NCBI RefSeq assembly: GCF_007681555.1
Contig: NZ_VELE01000003.1
Coordinates: forward strand, 280,585 to 344,584
Reading direction: 5' to 3'
Length of the DNA: 64,000 nt
Origin: Kocuria salsicia
Lineage (GTDB): Bacteria > Actinomycetota > Actinomycetes > Actinomycetales > Micrococcaceae
The position numbers and the translations under genes were made by a program. Below, piece by piece: positions 54,894 to 63,530 of this stretch. How positions within the stretch are numbered: position 1 is the stretch's first letter; each line of letters opens with the position of its first letter. The notes beneath the pieces are model-generated. The model did no database searches, had not been told where the DNA came from, and saw only the letters and a list, made by a program, of their open reading frames with translations.

Positions 54894-56606
54894 TTATGCG
54901 GTGGCGCCCCGCAGGAGCTCGCGGGCGTGTTCGCGGGCGGCGTCGGAGTCCTCGTGGCCGGCGAGCATCCGGGCCAGCTCGACCACCCGCTCCTCGTGCG
55001 TGAGGACCTTCACGTCCGAGACACTGGAGTCGGCTGACTTGGTGACCAGCACGTGCTGGTCCGCGAAGGCGGCCACCTGCGGGAGGTGCGTGACCACCAG
55101 CACCTGCACGTTGCGGGCGAGCATCTTCAGTCGGCGACCGATCTCCACCGCGGCCTTGCCGCCCACGCCGGAGTCCACCTCGTCGAAGACGAACGTGGGC
55201 ACGGGGTCCACCTCGGAGAGCACCACCTCCAGCGCGAGCATGATGCGCGAGAGCTCACCACCGGAGGCCCCCTTCCCGAGCGGGCGGGGCGTCGCGCCGG
55301 CGTGAGGTGCGAGCATGAACTCGATGCTGTCCCGGCCGTCGTCGGTGAAGCGCTCGGCGGGCTCCACAGCCACCACGAGCGTCGCGTTGGGCATGGCCAG
55401 GGCCGTGAGCTCCTCGCTCACCGCGGCCGCGAGCCGTTTTGCGGCGGCCCGGCGCAGGGACAGCAGGGTGGCGGCGTGCTCCTCGAGCCCCGCGCGCAGC
55501 GCCTCCCCCTCGACACGCAGCTCTTCCTCCCGGTGCGGGTCCACGACGAGCTTCTCGAGGCTGGCCCTGGCGTCGTCCGCCCACGCGAGGACCTCGTCGA
55601 TCGTGGCGCCGTACTTCTTGGTCAGCCGGCGCAGCGCGCTGCGCCGGGCCTCGACCTCCGCGAGGCGGGCCGGGCCGTCCTCATCCAGCCCGCTCCCGTA
55701 CCCGGAGAGGTCCGCGGCGACGTCCGCGGCGACCACGGTCAGTTCCCGCACCCTCACGGCGAGTGCGGCGAGGTCCGGGTCCGCGTCCGCCTCGTTCTCC
55801 AGGGCCTGCTGGGCCTGGGACAGCATGGCGACGGCGTTCGCGCCCGCGGCGTCGTCGTCGTCTGATCCGCTCAGAGCGGTGTGGGCGGTCAGGGCCGCAC
55901 TGCGCAGAGCCTCGAGGTTCGTGAGCTTCTCGCTCTCCGCGTCCAGCTGGGCGTCCTCGCCCGGGACAGGCTCCACCGCATCGATCTCGGCGAGTGCGGT
56001 GGTCAGGCTCTGCGCCTGCAGGGCCCGCTCGCGGGAGTTCTCCTTGGCCGCGCGCAGAGTGGCGACGACGCTGCGGTAGCGGGCGAGCTTCTCCCGGTAC
56101 AGCCCGAGCTCGTGGGCGATGGGAGGGCCCGCATAGTCGTCCAGGGACTTGCGCTGGGCAACCGGGGACTTCAGGCGCAGCTGGTCCGACTGACCGTGCA
56201 CCGCCACGAGGGTCTCCCCCACGGCGCCGAGCGTGCCCACGGGGGCCGCACGGCCACCCACGTGGGCGCGGCTGCGGCCCTCGGCGGAGACCGTCCGGGA
56301 CAGCAGCACGAGTCCCTCCTGCGCACGGCCCACGTCCTCGTGGTCCACGGTTCCACCAGATTCCTCAACGAGACCCACTGCCGGGTGCTCCGCGGGGACC
56401 CGGACCGTGGCCTCCGCGAGGGCCTTGGCGCTGCCGGAGCGCACGGCACCGGCGTCCGCCCGGTTGCCCAGCAGCATTCCGAGCGCGGTGACCACCATGG
56501 TCTTGCCCGCGCCGGTCTCGCCGGAGAGCACGGAGAGCCCAGGCCCCAGGGGCAGCACGGCGTCGGTGATGACACCGAGGTCGTGGATGTGGATTTCCTC
56601 GATCAC
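54894..56606 (-). CDS. recN: DNA repair protein RecN
   Basis: 570-residue SMC-like ATPase for double-strand break repair. Walker A is GETGAGKTMVV (about 30-40), the C-terminal signature GASGGELSRIMLALEV and Walker B VFDEVDSGVGG. The central ~300 residues are coiled coil (for example QLDAESEKLTNLEALRSAAL). Start ATG overlaps the nadK stop by 4 bases. Together with nadK and tlyA it follows the Rv1694-Rv1696 order. Confidence 0.93.
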   Translation of the reverse strand: MIEEIHIHDLGVITDAVLPLGPGLSVLSGETGAGKTMVVTALGMLLGNRADAGAVRSGSAKALAEATVRVPAEHPAVGLVEESGGTVDHEDVGRAQEGLVLLSRTVSAEGRSRAHVGGRAAPVGTLGAVGETLVAVHGQSDQLRLKSPVAQRKSLDDYAGPPIAHELGLYREKLARYRSVVATLRAAKENSRERALQAQSLTTALAEIDAVEPVPGEDAQLDAESEKLTNLEALRSAALTAHTALSGSDDDDAAGANAVAMLSQAQQALENEADADPDLAALAVRVRELTVVAADVAADLSGYGSGLDEDGPARLAEVEARRSALRRLTKKYGATIDEVLAWADDARASLEKLVVDPHREEELRVEGEALRAGLEEHAATLLSLRRAAAKRLAAAVSEELTALAMPNATLVVAVEPAERFTDDGRDSIEFMLAPHAGATPRPLGKGASGGELSRIMLALEVVLSEVDPVPTFVFDEVDSGVGGKAAVEIGRRLKMLARNVQVLVVTHLPQVAAFADQHVLVTKSADSSVSDVKVLTHEERVVELARMLAGHEDSDAAREHARELLRGATA

Positions 56607-57769
56607 GGACGAGGCTCCTCACGGTGTCCGGTGGCTGCCGCGCCGCCGCCGTCCGAGGCGCCGTCGGCGGCGTCCTGCGGGGTGCTCGCACCCGGCACTG
56701 GCGTTTCTGCAGCGGGTGTGTGCGAGGTCTCCGGGTGGTCCCGGTCGTCGCCGTGGTGCGGGATCTCCCGACCCACTGTGAGCTTGGGCTGGTGCTCGTC
56801 CTGCGGGACCACCTTCGTGGTCGGCTGCACCAGCGGCAGTGCGGTGGTCATGGCCTCGCCCTGCTCGCTCGGCATGGGCCCCCGCCAGCCCGCGATGGGA
56901 AGCTCGAACTTCCTCACGAGCCGTTCGGAGAACGGCGTGGCGTGTATGCGGGCAAGGTTCACGGACTTCTCCGAGCGGCGCACCTCGATGCGGGAACCCG
57001 GCGGGAGATCCGCGGTGCGGCGACCGTCGCACCACAGCACGCCCCGGGCGTCCGTGCGGGTGAGCACTTCCACGGCAATCATGGACCGCGGCGAGATCAC
57101 CAGGGGACGGGAGAACAGTGCGTGGGCGGACAGCGGCACCATGAGCAGGGCCTCGACCTCCGGCCAGACCACGGGCCCGCCCGCGGAGAACGCGTAGGCG
57201 GTGGATCCCGTGGGAGTGGCCATCACCACGCCGTCGCAGCCGAACGTGGACAGCGGCCGGCGGTCCACCTCCGTGACCACCTCGATCATCTTCTCGCGGT
57301 CGCCCTTCTCCACGGAGGCCTCGTTGAGGGCCCACGTGTGCAGCACCTTGCGCCGGTGCTCCCACACCGTCACGTCCAGTGCCATGCGGCGCTCCACGGT
57401 GTAGCGCCCGTCCACGATCGCTTCGACCGTCTCGCTGAGCCCCGAACGCTCCGACTCCGCCAGGAACCCCACGTGACCCAGGTTCACCCCCAGCAGGGGC
57501 GTGTCCACGCCGCGGACCAGCTCGGCGGCCCGCAGGATGGAGCCGTCTCCGCCCAGGACCATGACGATCTCGATCTCACGCAGGGCGAGGTCCTCCTCGA
57601 GGATCTCCACCGGGGGCAGACGGAAGCCGTCCGCGCGCAGGGCCTCGACGTCCGGGCGCGAGAGGACGGGCACGAGCCCCGCGGCGTAGAGCTGCTCGCA
57701 GGACTGGCGGGCGGCGTCCTTGGCCTCGGAGCGGCCCGTGTGGGTCATCACCAGGATTTTGCGGGTCAC
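56603..57769 (-). CDS. nadK: NAD kinase
   Basis: 388 residues, makes NADP from NAD. The GGDG motif is VLGGDGSILRAAELV; NEASVEKGD and PTGSTAYAFSAGGP are further hallmarks. About 70 residues beyond the catalytic core are low-complexity (Pro, Thr, Ala, Asp). I use GTG 57769 (VTRKILVMTHTGR), which is the first codon of the conserved N-terminus; AGGAGG is 15 bases upstream. The stop overlaps recN. Confidence 0.9.
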   Translation of the reverse strand: MTRKILVMTHTGRSEAKDAARQSCEQLYAAGLVPVLSRPDVEALRADGFRLPPVEILEEDLALREIEIVMVLGGDGSILRAAELVRGVDTPLLGVNLGHVGFLAESERSGLSETVEAIVDGRYTVERRMALDVTVWEHRRKVLHTWALNEASVEKGDREKMIEVVTEVDRRPLSTFGCDGVVMATPTGSTAYAFSAGGPVVWPEVEALLMVPLSAHALFSRPLVISPRSMIAVEVLTRTDARGVLWCDGRRTADLPPGSRIEVRRSEKSVNLARIHATPFSERLVRKFELPIAGWRGPMPSEQGEAMTTALPLVQPTTKVVPQDEHQPKLTVGREIPHHGDDRDHPETSHTPAAETPVPGASTPQDAADGASDGGGAAATGHREEPRP

Positions 57770-57815
57770 GAGTGGGGGTCCATCCTCCTGCGGTCGGGTC
57801 CCACGGTGGGCTGAC

Positions 57816-58592
57816 TCAGCCAAGACTACGCGAGCTCTCCGACGCGCTCCGTGCGCCAGGACGTCTGCAGTGCACGAAGAACTCCACGTTGCCGTCCTGC
57901 CCCGGCAGCGGGCTCGGGGCTGTGCCGAGGACATCCAGCCCCGTGTCCTCGGCGCACGCCGTCACGCGCCGCACGGACGCCTCCCGCGCGGTCTCGGAGG
58001 TCACGACGCCGGTGCGGGAGAGGTTGTGGACGCCCACCTCGAACTGCGGCTTCACCATGAGCAGCAGGTCCCCGCCGGCCCGTGTAGCGCCCGCGAGGGC
58101 CGGCAGCACCAGGGTGAGGGAGATGAACGAGAGGTCGCAGACCGTGAGATCCGCCGGTCCCCCGATCTGCGCCGGGTCGAGGTAGCGGACATTGAGCCCC
58201 TCGAACACGCGCACCCGCGGGTCCTCGCGCAGCTGCGGAACCAGCTGGTCGTGGCCCACGTCCACGGCGAGCACCTCGCGCGCACCACGGCGCAGCAGGA
58301 CGTCCGTGAACCCGCCGGTGGAAGCACCGGCGTCCAGGCAGCGCAGCCCGGCGGGGTCTACGTCCGCAAAGCGCTCCAGCGCACCCACGAGCTTGTGCCC
58401 GGCGCGGCTCACGTACTCGTCTCCGGCGGACGCGTCCAGCGTGATCTCGTCCTCCGGGCCCACCACCGCCGACGGCTTCACGGCCACGGCGCCGTTGACC
58501 CTGACACGGCCCTCCTTGATCCGGACCGCGGCGACCGTCCTGGACCGGGCGAGGCCGCGCTCCGTCACCTCACGGTCGAGACGTGGCACCAC
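57816..58592 (-). CDS. tlyA: 16S/23S rRNA 2'-O-methyltransferase TlyA
   Basis: 258 residues. The S4 domain (LARSRTVAAVRIKEGRVRVN) is followed by an FtsJ-like methyltransferase with CLDAGASTGGFTDVLLRRG (SAM site) and ADLTVCDLSFISLTLVLPAL, MVKPQFEVG. In mycobacteria TlyA methylates C1409 of 16S rRNA and C1920 of 23S rRNA, which makes ribosomes sensitive to capreomycin. GTG start 3 bases after the small ORF's stop. Confidence 0.92.
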   Translation of the reverse strand: MVPRLDREVTERGLARSRTVAAVRIKEGRVRVNGAVAVKPSAVVGPEDEITLDASAGDEYVSRAGHKLVGALERFADVDPAGLRCLDAGASTGGFTDVLLRRGAREVLAVDVGHDQLVPQLREDPRVRVFEGLNVRYLDPAQIGGPADLTVCDLSFISLTLVLPALAGATRAGGDLLLMVKPQFEVGVHNLSRTGVVTSETAREASVRRVTACAEDTGLDVLGTAPSPLPGQDGNVEFFVHCRRPGARSASESSRSLG

Positions 58593-58595
58593 CGG

Positions 58596-58970
58596 CTACC
58601 GTGCCGACCGGGCGCGCTCGTTGGCGCCACTCTTGCCCGGACCGCGCTGCTGGCCCGGGCCGACGGAGCCCCCGGCGCCACTGGTCAGCCCCGAAGGTAC
58701 GTGCCCGGGACGCGCCTCCAGAATCTGCTCGAGCTCGGCGTGCAGGGCCGCGTAGGCGGCCGCGCGCTGGGTCACGGGAAGCTCGCCGATCTCCACTTCA
58801 CGGGCCAGCACCCGGTCCACGGGCTCCAGGCCTGTGCGCGGCGGCTCCGTGGCACTTTGCTCCGGGTCCCTAAGCTCAGGGGTCGGCAGATCCGTGGTCG
58901 GCAGCCGCGCGTCCCCCGGCCCGGTGCCGGGCAGATCCGTGCCGGACAGCTCCGCACGCTCCTCGCTCAC
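58596..58970 (-). CDS. Small conserved-position protein of unknown function
   Basis: 124 residues. The N-terminal half is disordered (Thr, Pro, Glu, Asp-rich). The middle PVDRVLAREVEIGELPVTQR and AAAYAALHAELEQILEARPG is the likely conserved helical part; the end is Gly/Arg-rich. GTG overlaps the phosphatase stop (GTGA), and tlyA starts 3 bases after its stop, so it belongs to the operon (Rv1693-like position). Confidence 0.65.
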   Translation of the reverse strand: MSEERAELSGTDLPGTGPGDARLPTTDLPTPELRDPEQSATEPPRTGLEPVDRVLAREVEIGELPVTQRAAAYAALHAELEQILEARPGHVPSGLTSGAGGSVGPGQQRGPGKSGANERARSAR

Positions 58971-59989
58971 GCGGGGTCCTGCCACTGGACGGCGGGCTCG
59001 GCCGCCTCGTGCGGGTTCTCGGCCCACCAGGCGGCACACGCAGCGCGCCAGCCGTCGAGGTCGTCCCGCGGCGCGGTCACGACCACGACGCCGTTCGCAA
59101 CGTCCGCACCCGCCCCGCGGCAGCGTGCGCGCACCCGCCCTGCCCGGCGTTCCACCGCCACGGAGGGGTACGGCTCGAAGAGTTCCCTCAGGGTGCCGAG
59201 AAGATAGGTGGGCCGCTGCGCGGGGGGCGCGGCGATCGTGCTGGCAGGTCCGTCCACTCCCGTGAGGACCTCGATGCTCTCCATCTCCGCGTTGTGCGCG
59301 CCCAGGATGTCCGTGTCCAGCCGGTCGCCGACCACCGCGGGTCGCGCAGCACCCACACGTCCAGCCGCCTCCCGGAAGATTGGCGCCTCTGGCTTGCCCG
59401 CGACGAGAGGCTCCCGCCCGGTCGCCTCTGCCACCGCGGCCACCAGGGTCCCGTTGCCCGGAGCAATGCCTCGCTCCCGCGGGATCGTGCGGTCCGTGTT
59501 GGTCGCGCACCACAGCACGGAGTCGTCCGCGAGGGTGAACGACGCTTCGGCGAGCTCCTCCCACCCCAGGTGCGGGTCGAAGCCCTGCACGACGGCGTGG
59601 GGTTCCTCCCCCTGGGTGCGCACCGGCACGAGCCCGACGGCGCAGATCTCCTCCGCGAGCGCCGTCGCCCCCGTGACCAGCACGCGAGCGGACGGCGCGA
59701 GGCGGTCTGCTAGCAGCGCGGCGGCGGCCTGCGCGGAGGTCACCACGTCCTCGGCCGTGGTGGGCGCACCGAGCGAGGTGATGTGCTCGGCCACAGCCGC
59801 GGGCGGGCGGGACGCGTTGTTTGTCACGTACATGACCGCGCACCCGCTCTCACGGGCGCGGTGCAACGACACGGGGGCCCCGTCGATCGCGTGGGGGCCC
59901 GCGTAGACCACGCCGTCCAGATCGCACAACAGTGCGTCGAACCGCTCCACGAGGGGGCGGTCCTGATCCGCTCCGGCTCGATCAGTCAC
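58967..59989 (-). CDS. HAD-family phosphatase (NagD/phosphoglycolate-like)
   Basis: 340 residues. HAD motif I is FDALLCDLDGVVYAG (DxDG), motif II MYVTNNASRPP, and motif IV VGDRLDTDILGAHNAEM. The cap is of the NagD type. Substrate could be a sugar or nucleotide phosphate or phosphoglycolate. The last ~65 residues extend past the standard core. GTG with GGGAGAACCTCA. It is 25 bases after the TPR protein stop, matching the Rv1692 position. Confidence 0.87.
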   Translation of the reverse strand: MTDRAGADQDRPLVERFDALLCDLDGVVYAGPHAIDGAPVSLHRARESGCAVMYVTNNASRPPAAVAEHITSLGAPTTAEDVVTSAQAAAALLADRLAPSARVLVTGATALAEEICAVGLVPVRTQGEEPHAVVQGFDPHLGWEELAEASFTLADDSVLWCATNTDRTIPRERGIAPGNGTLVAAVAEATGREPLVAGKPEAPIFREAAGRVGAARPAVVGDRLDTDILGAHNAEMESIEVLTGVDGPASTIAAPPAQRPTYLLGTLRELFEPYPSVAVERRAGRVRARCRGAGADVANGVVVVTAPRDDLDGWRAACAAWWAENPHEAAEPAVQWQDPA

Positions 59990-60014
59990 TGAGGTTCTCC
60001 CGGCGCGCGGCGTC

Positions 60015-62042
60015 TTACTCATGGCTCGCACCGCGGCCGTCGAGCGCATCGCTTTCGACGGGGTCGCGGTCGAGCTCGCCCGCACCGGCCCCGCTCCCCG
60101 ACGCGTACCCGTAGGCGCCGTCGGCCGGCACCTCGCCGAACTCACCCTCCAGGTCCTCGTCACCAGACTCGCCGCGCCCGAGTTCGTCCTCACCCAGCTC
60201 GTCGCCCGAGGGCTCGTCGTCACCGGGTCCGTCGATGGACGCGGCTCCCGCACCGCCGTGAAGCGAAGCGGCAGTGGTGTGTTCGCTGTCGCCATCCCCG
60301 CGGTAGCTGTCCGGATCGTTGGTGGTCAGATCTCTGGAGGCTGGCTCCACTTCGAGCCCGTCCTCGGCCGCAGCGGCCACGGACACCGGGCCCTCGGCGC
60401 GGTGGTCCGCCGCGCCGTCGTGCCCCTCGCCGTCGACGTCGCGGTGCCCGGTCCGGTCCTCGCGCTCAGAACGGTCAGCGCGCTCAGTGCCGTCGTCATC
60501 GCGCTCGCCCCTGGTGGAGTCCTCGACCCCTCCGACGCTGTGCCGCCTCTGTGCCTCGCGCACGGTGCGTTCGGCTTCGTCCTCGTCCAGGTCGTCGCCG
60601 AGGTCCACGATCTCCGGCTCGGAGAACTGGCCCATGCCGAGGGCGGCCTCGGCAACGATGGCCTGGCGCTCCCAGGACATCGACTCCGAGTCCCGGCCCA
60701 CCGCGCGCAGGGCGTCCGCGTAGGCGCGGAAGAGCTTGGGGCTGTAGGAGAAGCCGCGGTTCTTGTCGAGCTGCGGGATCTCCAGGGCCGTGAGCGCCGC
60801 GGCGTGGTCGCCGGCGTCGGCGTGGATGCCGGAGACCACCATGGCGAGTTCGGCCTTGGCCTCCGCGTCCAGGGAGTCGGCGGCGCCGGACCTGGCCTCT
60901 TCGAGGGCCTTGTCCGCCCTGCCGAGGGCGCGCTGGCAATCGACCATCATGGGCAGGTGCTCCTGGGAGCCGGAGATGCGCCGGTGCGTGCGAAGCTCCT
61001 TGAGAGCCAGGGCGTAGTCTCCGGCGGCGTAGGCGGCGATGCCCGCGGTCTCGCGGACGACGCCAATCCGGCCGGCCTTGCGGACCGCAGCGTTGGCGTG
61101 CTCGAGGGCGAACTCGGGGTCGTCGTCCACGTAGCGCGCCGCCATCACCAGGTGCTTGGAGACGCGCTCGGCGTTGCCCGGCTCGAGGGCGTCGAGCTCG
61201 TGACGGGTCACGCGGTCGATCTCGCGGCCGGTCACGTCCGCGTCGATGTCCGGTGCGACGAAGCGGGGCTGGCCGTCATCGTGGCTGCGACGACGGTCCT
61301 CGCGCTCGAAACGCCCTCCATCACCACCGCGAGCTGCCCCGCGGCGGTCGTCGCGGACCCGGTCCCCGCCACGTCGGTCATCCCGGCGATCGTCACGAGT
61401 GAAGCCACCGCGACGATCATCACGGCCGTAGCTGCGGTCACCGGTGCGCGGACGGCGGTCATCACGGCGGTTCCCACCGGAGAAGCCGCCCTCGCGACGG
61501 CCACCACGACCATCACGACGCTCGTACCCACCACGGCGGTCACCACCGCTGACGCCTCCATCGCGACGGTCGGACCGGTCAAAACTGCGGTTCTCCGAAC
61601 GGCTCCCACGGTCGTCACGGCGCTCATGCCCACTGCGACGGTCGTCACGGCCGTATCCACGGTCCGCCGAACGTCCGCCGCGCTCATCGCGGCCCCGGTA
61701 CCCGCCGCCCTGGGAACGGTTGCCGCCCTCGCGGTAGCCACCGGAGCGGTCATCGCGACGACGCTCGTCACGGCGGTCGCCGACGCCGCCCTCACGACGG
61801 CCCCGATCCCGGTCACCACCGCGATCGGTCCGCTCTCCCTCGCCCCGGTACCCGCCGCGGGCGTCGTCCCGACCGCGCCCCGCGCCGTCCTGCCGACCGC
61901 CCCGGTACCCGCCGCCGCGACGCTGGCCGTCACGAGCGCCGTCGTTGCGACGACGATCGCGGGAGAACCCGCGCCCGTTCCTGCCACTGTCGCGCCGCCG
62001 GTCGTCGCCATCGTGGGAGCCGTGCTGATCCGATTCGCTCAA
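60015..62042 (-). CDS. TPR-domain protein with long Arg/Gly/Asp-rich N-terminal region
   Basis: 675 residues starting at TTG (AGGAGACACCCC upstream). Residues about 1-260 are an extremely repetitive Arg/Gly/Asp/Ser tract, built from GGYRG, DDRRGG and DRGG-like units. About 260-490 is helical and TPR-like (FALEHANAAVRKAGRIGVVR, ETAGIAAYAAGDYALALKEL, AALTALEIPQLDKN). The final ~180 residues are acidic and disordered. Mycobacterium has a TPR protein at the same place (Rv1691) without this long N-terminus. The RGG-like tract suggests RNA binding or condensate formation; this is inference. Confidence 0.78.
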   Translation of the reverse strand: MSESDQHGSHDGDDRRRDSGRNGRGFSRDRRRNDGARDGQRRGGGYRGGRQDGAGRGRDDARGGYRGEGERTDRGGDRDRGRREGGVGDRRDERRRDDRSGGYREGGNRSQGGGYRGRDERGGRSADRGYGRDDRRSGHERRDDRGSRSENRSFDRSDRRDGGVSGGDRRGGYERRDGRGGRREGGFSGGNRRDDRRPRTGDRSYGRDDRRGGFTRDDRRDDRRGGDRVRDDRRGAARGGDGGRFEREDRRRSHDDGQPRFVAPDIDADVTGREIDRVTRHELDALEPGNAERVSKHLVMAARYVDDDPEFALEHANAAVRKAGRIGVVRETAGIAAYAAGDYALALKELRTHRRISGSQEHLPMMVDCQRALGRADKALEEARSGAADSLDAEAKAELAMVVSGIHADAGDHAAALTALEIPQLDKNRGFSYSPKLFRAYADALRAVGRDSESMSWERQAIVAEAALGMGQFSEPEIVDLGDDLDEDEAERTVREAQRRHSVGGVEDSTRGERDDDGTERADRSEREDRTGHRDVDGEGHDGAADHRAEGPVSVAAAAEDGLEVEPASRDLTTNDPDSYRGDGDSEHTTAASLHGGAGAASIDGPGDDEPSGDELGEDELGRGESGDEDLEGEFGEVPADGAYGYASGSGAGAGELDRDPVESDALDGRGASHE

Positions 62043-62307
62043 GGGGTGTCTCCTACCGTGGCCCGCGGCCACACTGTGACGGGCCTCGACCTGTTGCGAC
62101 GCCCACTGCTCTGCTGAGCATTCTACAAACGCGGCGGGCGGCCCTCCCAATGCCGGGTACCGCGCAAAGCAGGAGGTCATGCCTCCCCATCCACTGCCCC
62201 ACGCACCTTGGGCAGTTCCAGCCGTGCCCTGTGAGGACGGCGCCGCTGCCGCGCGGGGTGCGACGCCACGCACACGACATCGCGACCCCCGAGGCACCTA
62301 TCCCAGT

Positions 62308-62313
62308 GATAAT
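62308..62313 (+). promoter_or_regulatory. Putative -10 box for a leaderless DAACS transcript
   Basis: GATAAT ends 5 bases before the ATG at 62319, close enough for transcription to start at the start codon. No Shine-Dalgarno sequence is seen upstream. Confidence 0.45.
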
Positions 62314-62318
62314 GAACC

Positions 62319-63530
62319 ATGCATTTGAGATCCCTTTCCAAGAACCTGCTGGTGCGGGTGCTCGTGGCCATCGTCCTGGGTGTCGTGGTCGGGCTGTTCC
62401 TGCCCGAGTGGTTCGCCCGCGTCTTCACGACCTTCAATGGCATCTTCAGCCAGTTCCTCGGCTTCCTGATCCCCCTCATCATCGTGGGACTCGTCACCCC
62501 GGCCATCGCCGACCTCGGTCGCGGTGCGGGCAAGTGGCTCGCGGTGACAGCCGCCATTGCCTACGGATCAACGATCTTCGCGGGGCTGCTCGCTTTCCTG
62601 GTCGCCAAATCCACCTATCCGTGGCTGCTCGGCGGTGAACGGACGGTCAACGGCCTGGCGAATCCAGAGGACCACGCGCTCTCCGGATACTTCGAGATCA
62701 CCATGCCGCCCGTGTTCGACGTCATGACTGCACTCGTCCTCGCGTTCTGCCTAGGCGTGGGCATCACCCTGATCAAGGGCAACGTGCTGCACGACGGCTT
62801 GAGCGAGCTGCGCACCATCGTGATGCGCGTCGTGGAGAAGGTCATCATTCCCCTGCTGCCGGTCTACATCTTCGGCATGTTCCTCAGCCTCACGATGAAC
62901 GGGCAGATCGTCCTCGTCATCACCACGTTCCTGCGGGTGGTCATCCTCGCGTTCATCATGACCATGGTGATCCTGGTCATCCAGTACTGCGTGGCCGGCC
63001 TCGTGGCCCGTCGCAACCCGTTCGTCATGCTCAAAAACATGGCACCCGCGTACGCGACGGCGCTCGGTACCGCATCATCCGCCGCCACCATTCCCGTGAC
63101 CCTGGCGTGCACGAAGAAGAACGGTGTGGACGACCGCGTGGCAGGGTTCACCATTCCCCTGTGCGCAACCATCCACCTCTCCGGGTCCACAATGAAGATT
63201 GTCCTGTTCTCACTGGCCATCATGACGATCTCCGGCATGCCCATCAGCACGGGGCAGTACATCGGGTTCATCTTCCTTCTGGGAGTCACCATGGTGGCGG
63301 CACCCGGCGTTCCCGGTGGCGCGATCATGGCCGCGGTGGGCATCCTGCAGTCCACACTCGGCTTCGACGAGACGGCCGTGGGGCTGATGATCGCCACCTA
63401 CGTGGCCATCGACTCCTTCGGGACAGCTTGCAATGTCACCGGCGACGGTGCCATCGCCTCCGTCATGGACCGGGTTCTGCGGGTCAAGGACGGCACCCTG
63501 CGCAACGCCCCGGTAGAGACCTCCGCATAA
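62319..63530 (+). CDS. Dicarboxylate/amino acid:cation symporter (DAACS)
   Basis: 403-residue transporter of the same family as dctA but a different branch. Helices include LLVRVLVAIVLGVVVGLFLP at the start; the first re-entrant loop is GTASSAATIPVTLACTK and the cation-site motif HLSGSTMKI replaces NLDGT. DSFGTACNVTGDGAIA is in the last helix. It resembles SstT/amino-acid carriers more than dicarboxylate carriers, but the substrate is not determined. ATG at 62319; divergent from the TPR gene by about 275 bases. Confidence 0.87.
   Translation: MHLRSLSKNLLVRVLVAIVLGVVVGLFLPEWFARVFTTFNGIFSQFLGFLIPLIIVGLVTPAIADLGRGAGKWLAVTAAIAYGSTIFAGLLAFLVAKSTYPWLLGGERTVNGLANPEDHALSGYFEITMPPVFDVMTALVLAFCLGVGITLIKGNVLHDGLSELRTIVMRVVEKVIIPLLPVYIFGMFLSLTMNGQIVLVITTFLRVVILAFIMTMVILVIQYCVAGLVARRNPFVMLKNMAPAYATALGTASSAATIPVTLACTKKNGVDDRVAGFTIPLCATIHLSGSTMKIVLFSLAIMTISGMPISTGQYIGFIFLLGVTMVAAPGVPGGAIMAAVGILQSTLGFDETAVGLMIATYVAIDSFGTACNVTGDGAIASVMDRVLRVKDGTLRNAPVETSA

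Noticed and set aside
61250..62010. Possible CRISPR-like or satellite DNA repeats
   Set aside because: The short repeats vary in length and stay in one codon frame encoding Arg/Gly/Asp tracts, so they are protein low-complexity. No constant repeat with unique spacers was seen here or elsewhere in the window.
60021..62117. 698-codon plus-strand frame opposite the TPR protein
   Set aside because: The Ala/Thr/Val repeats are the reverse complement of the Arg/Gly/Asp repeats. No ribosome site or domain.
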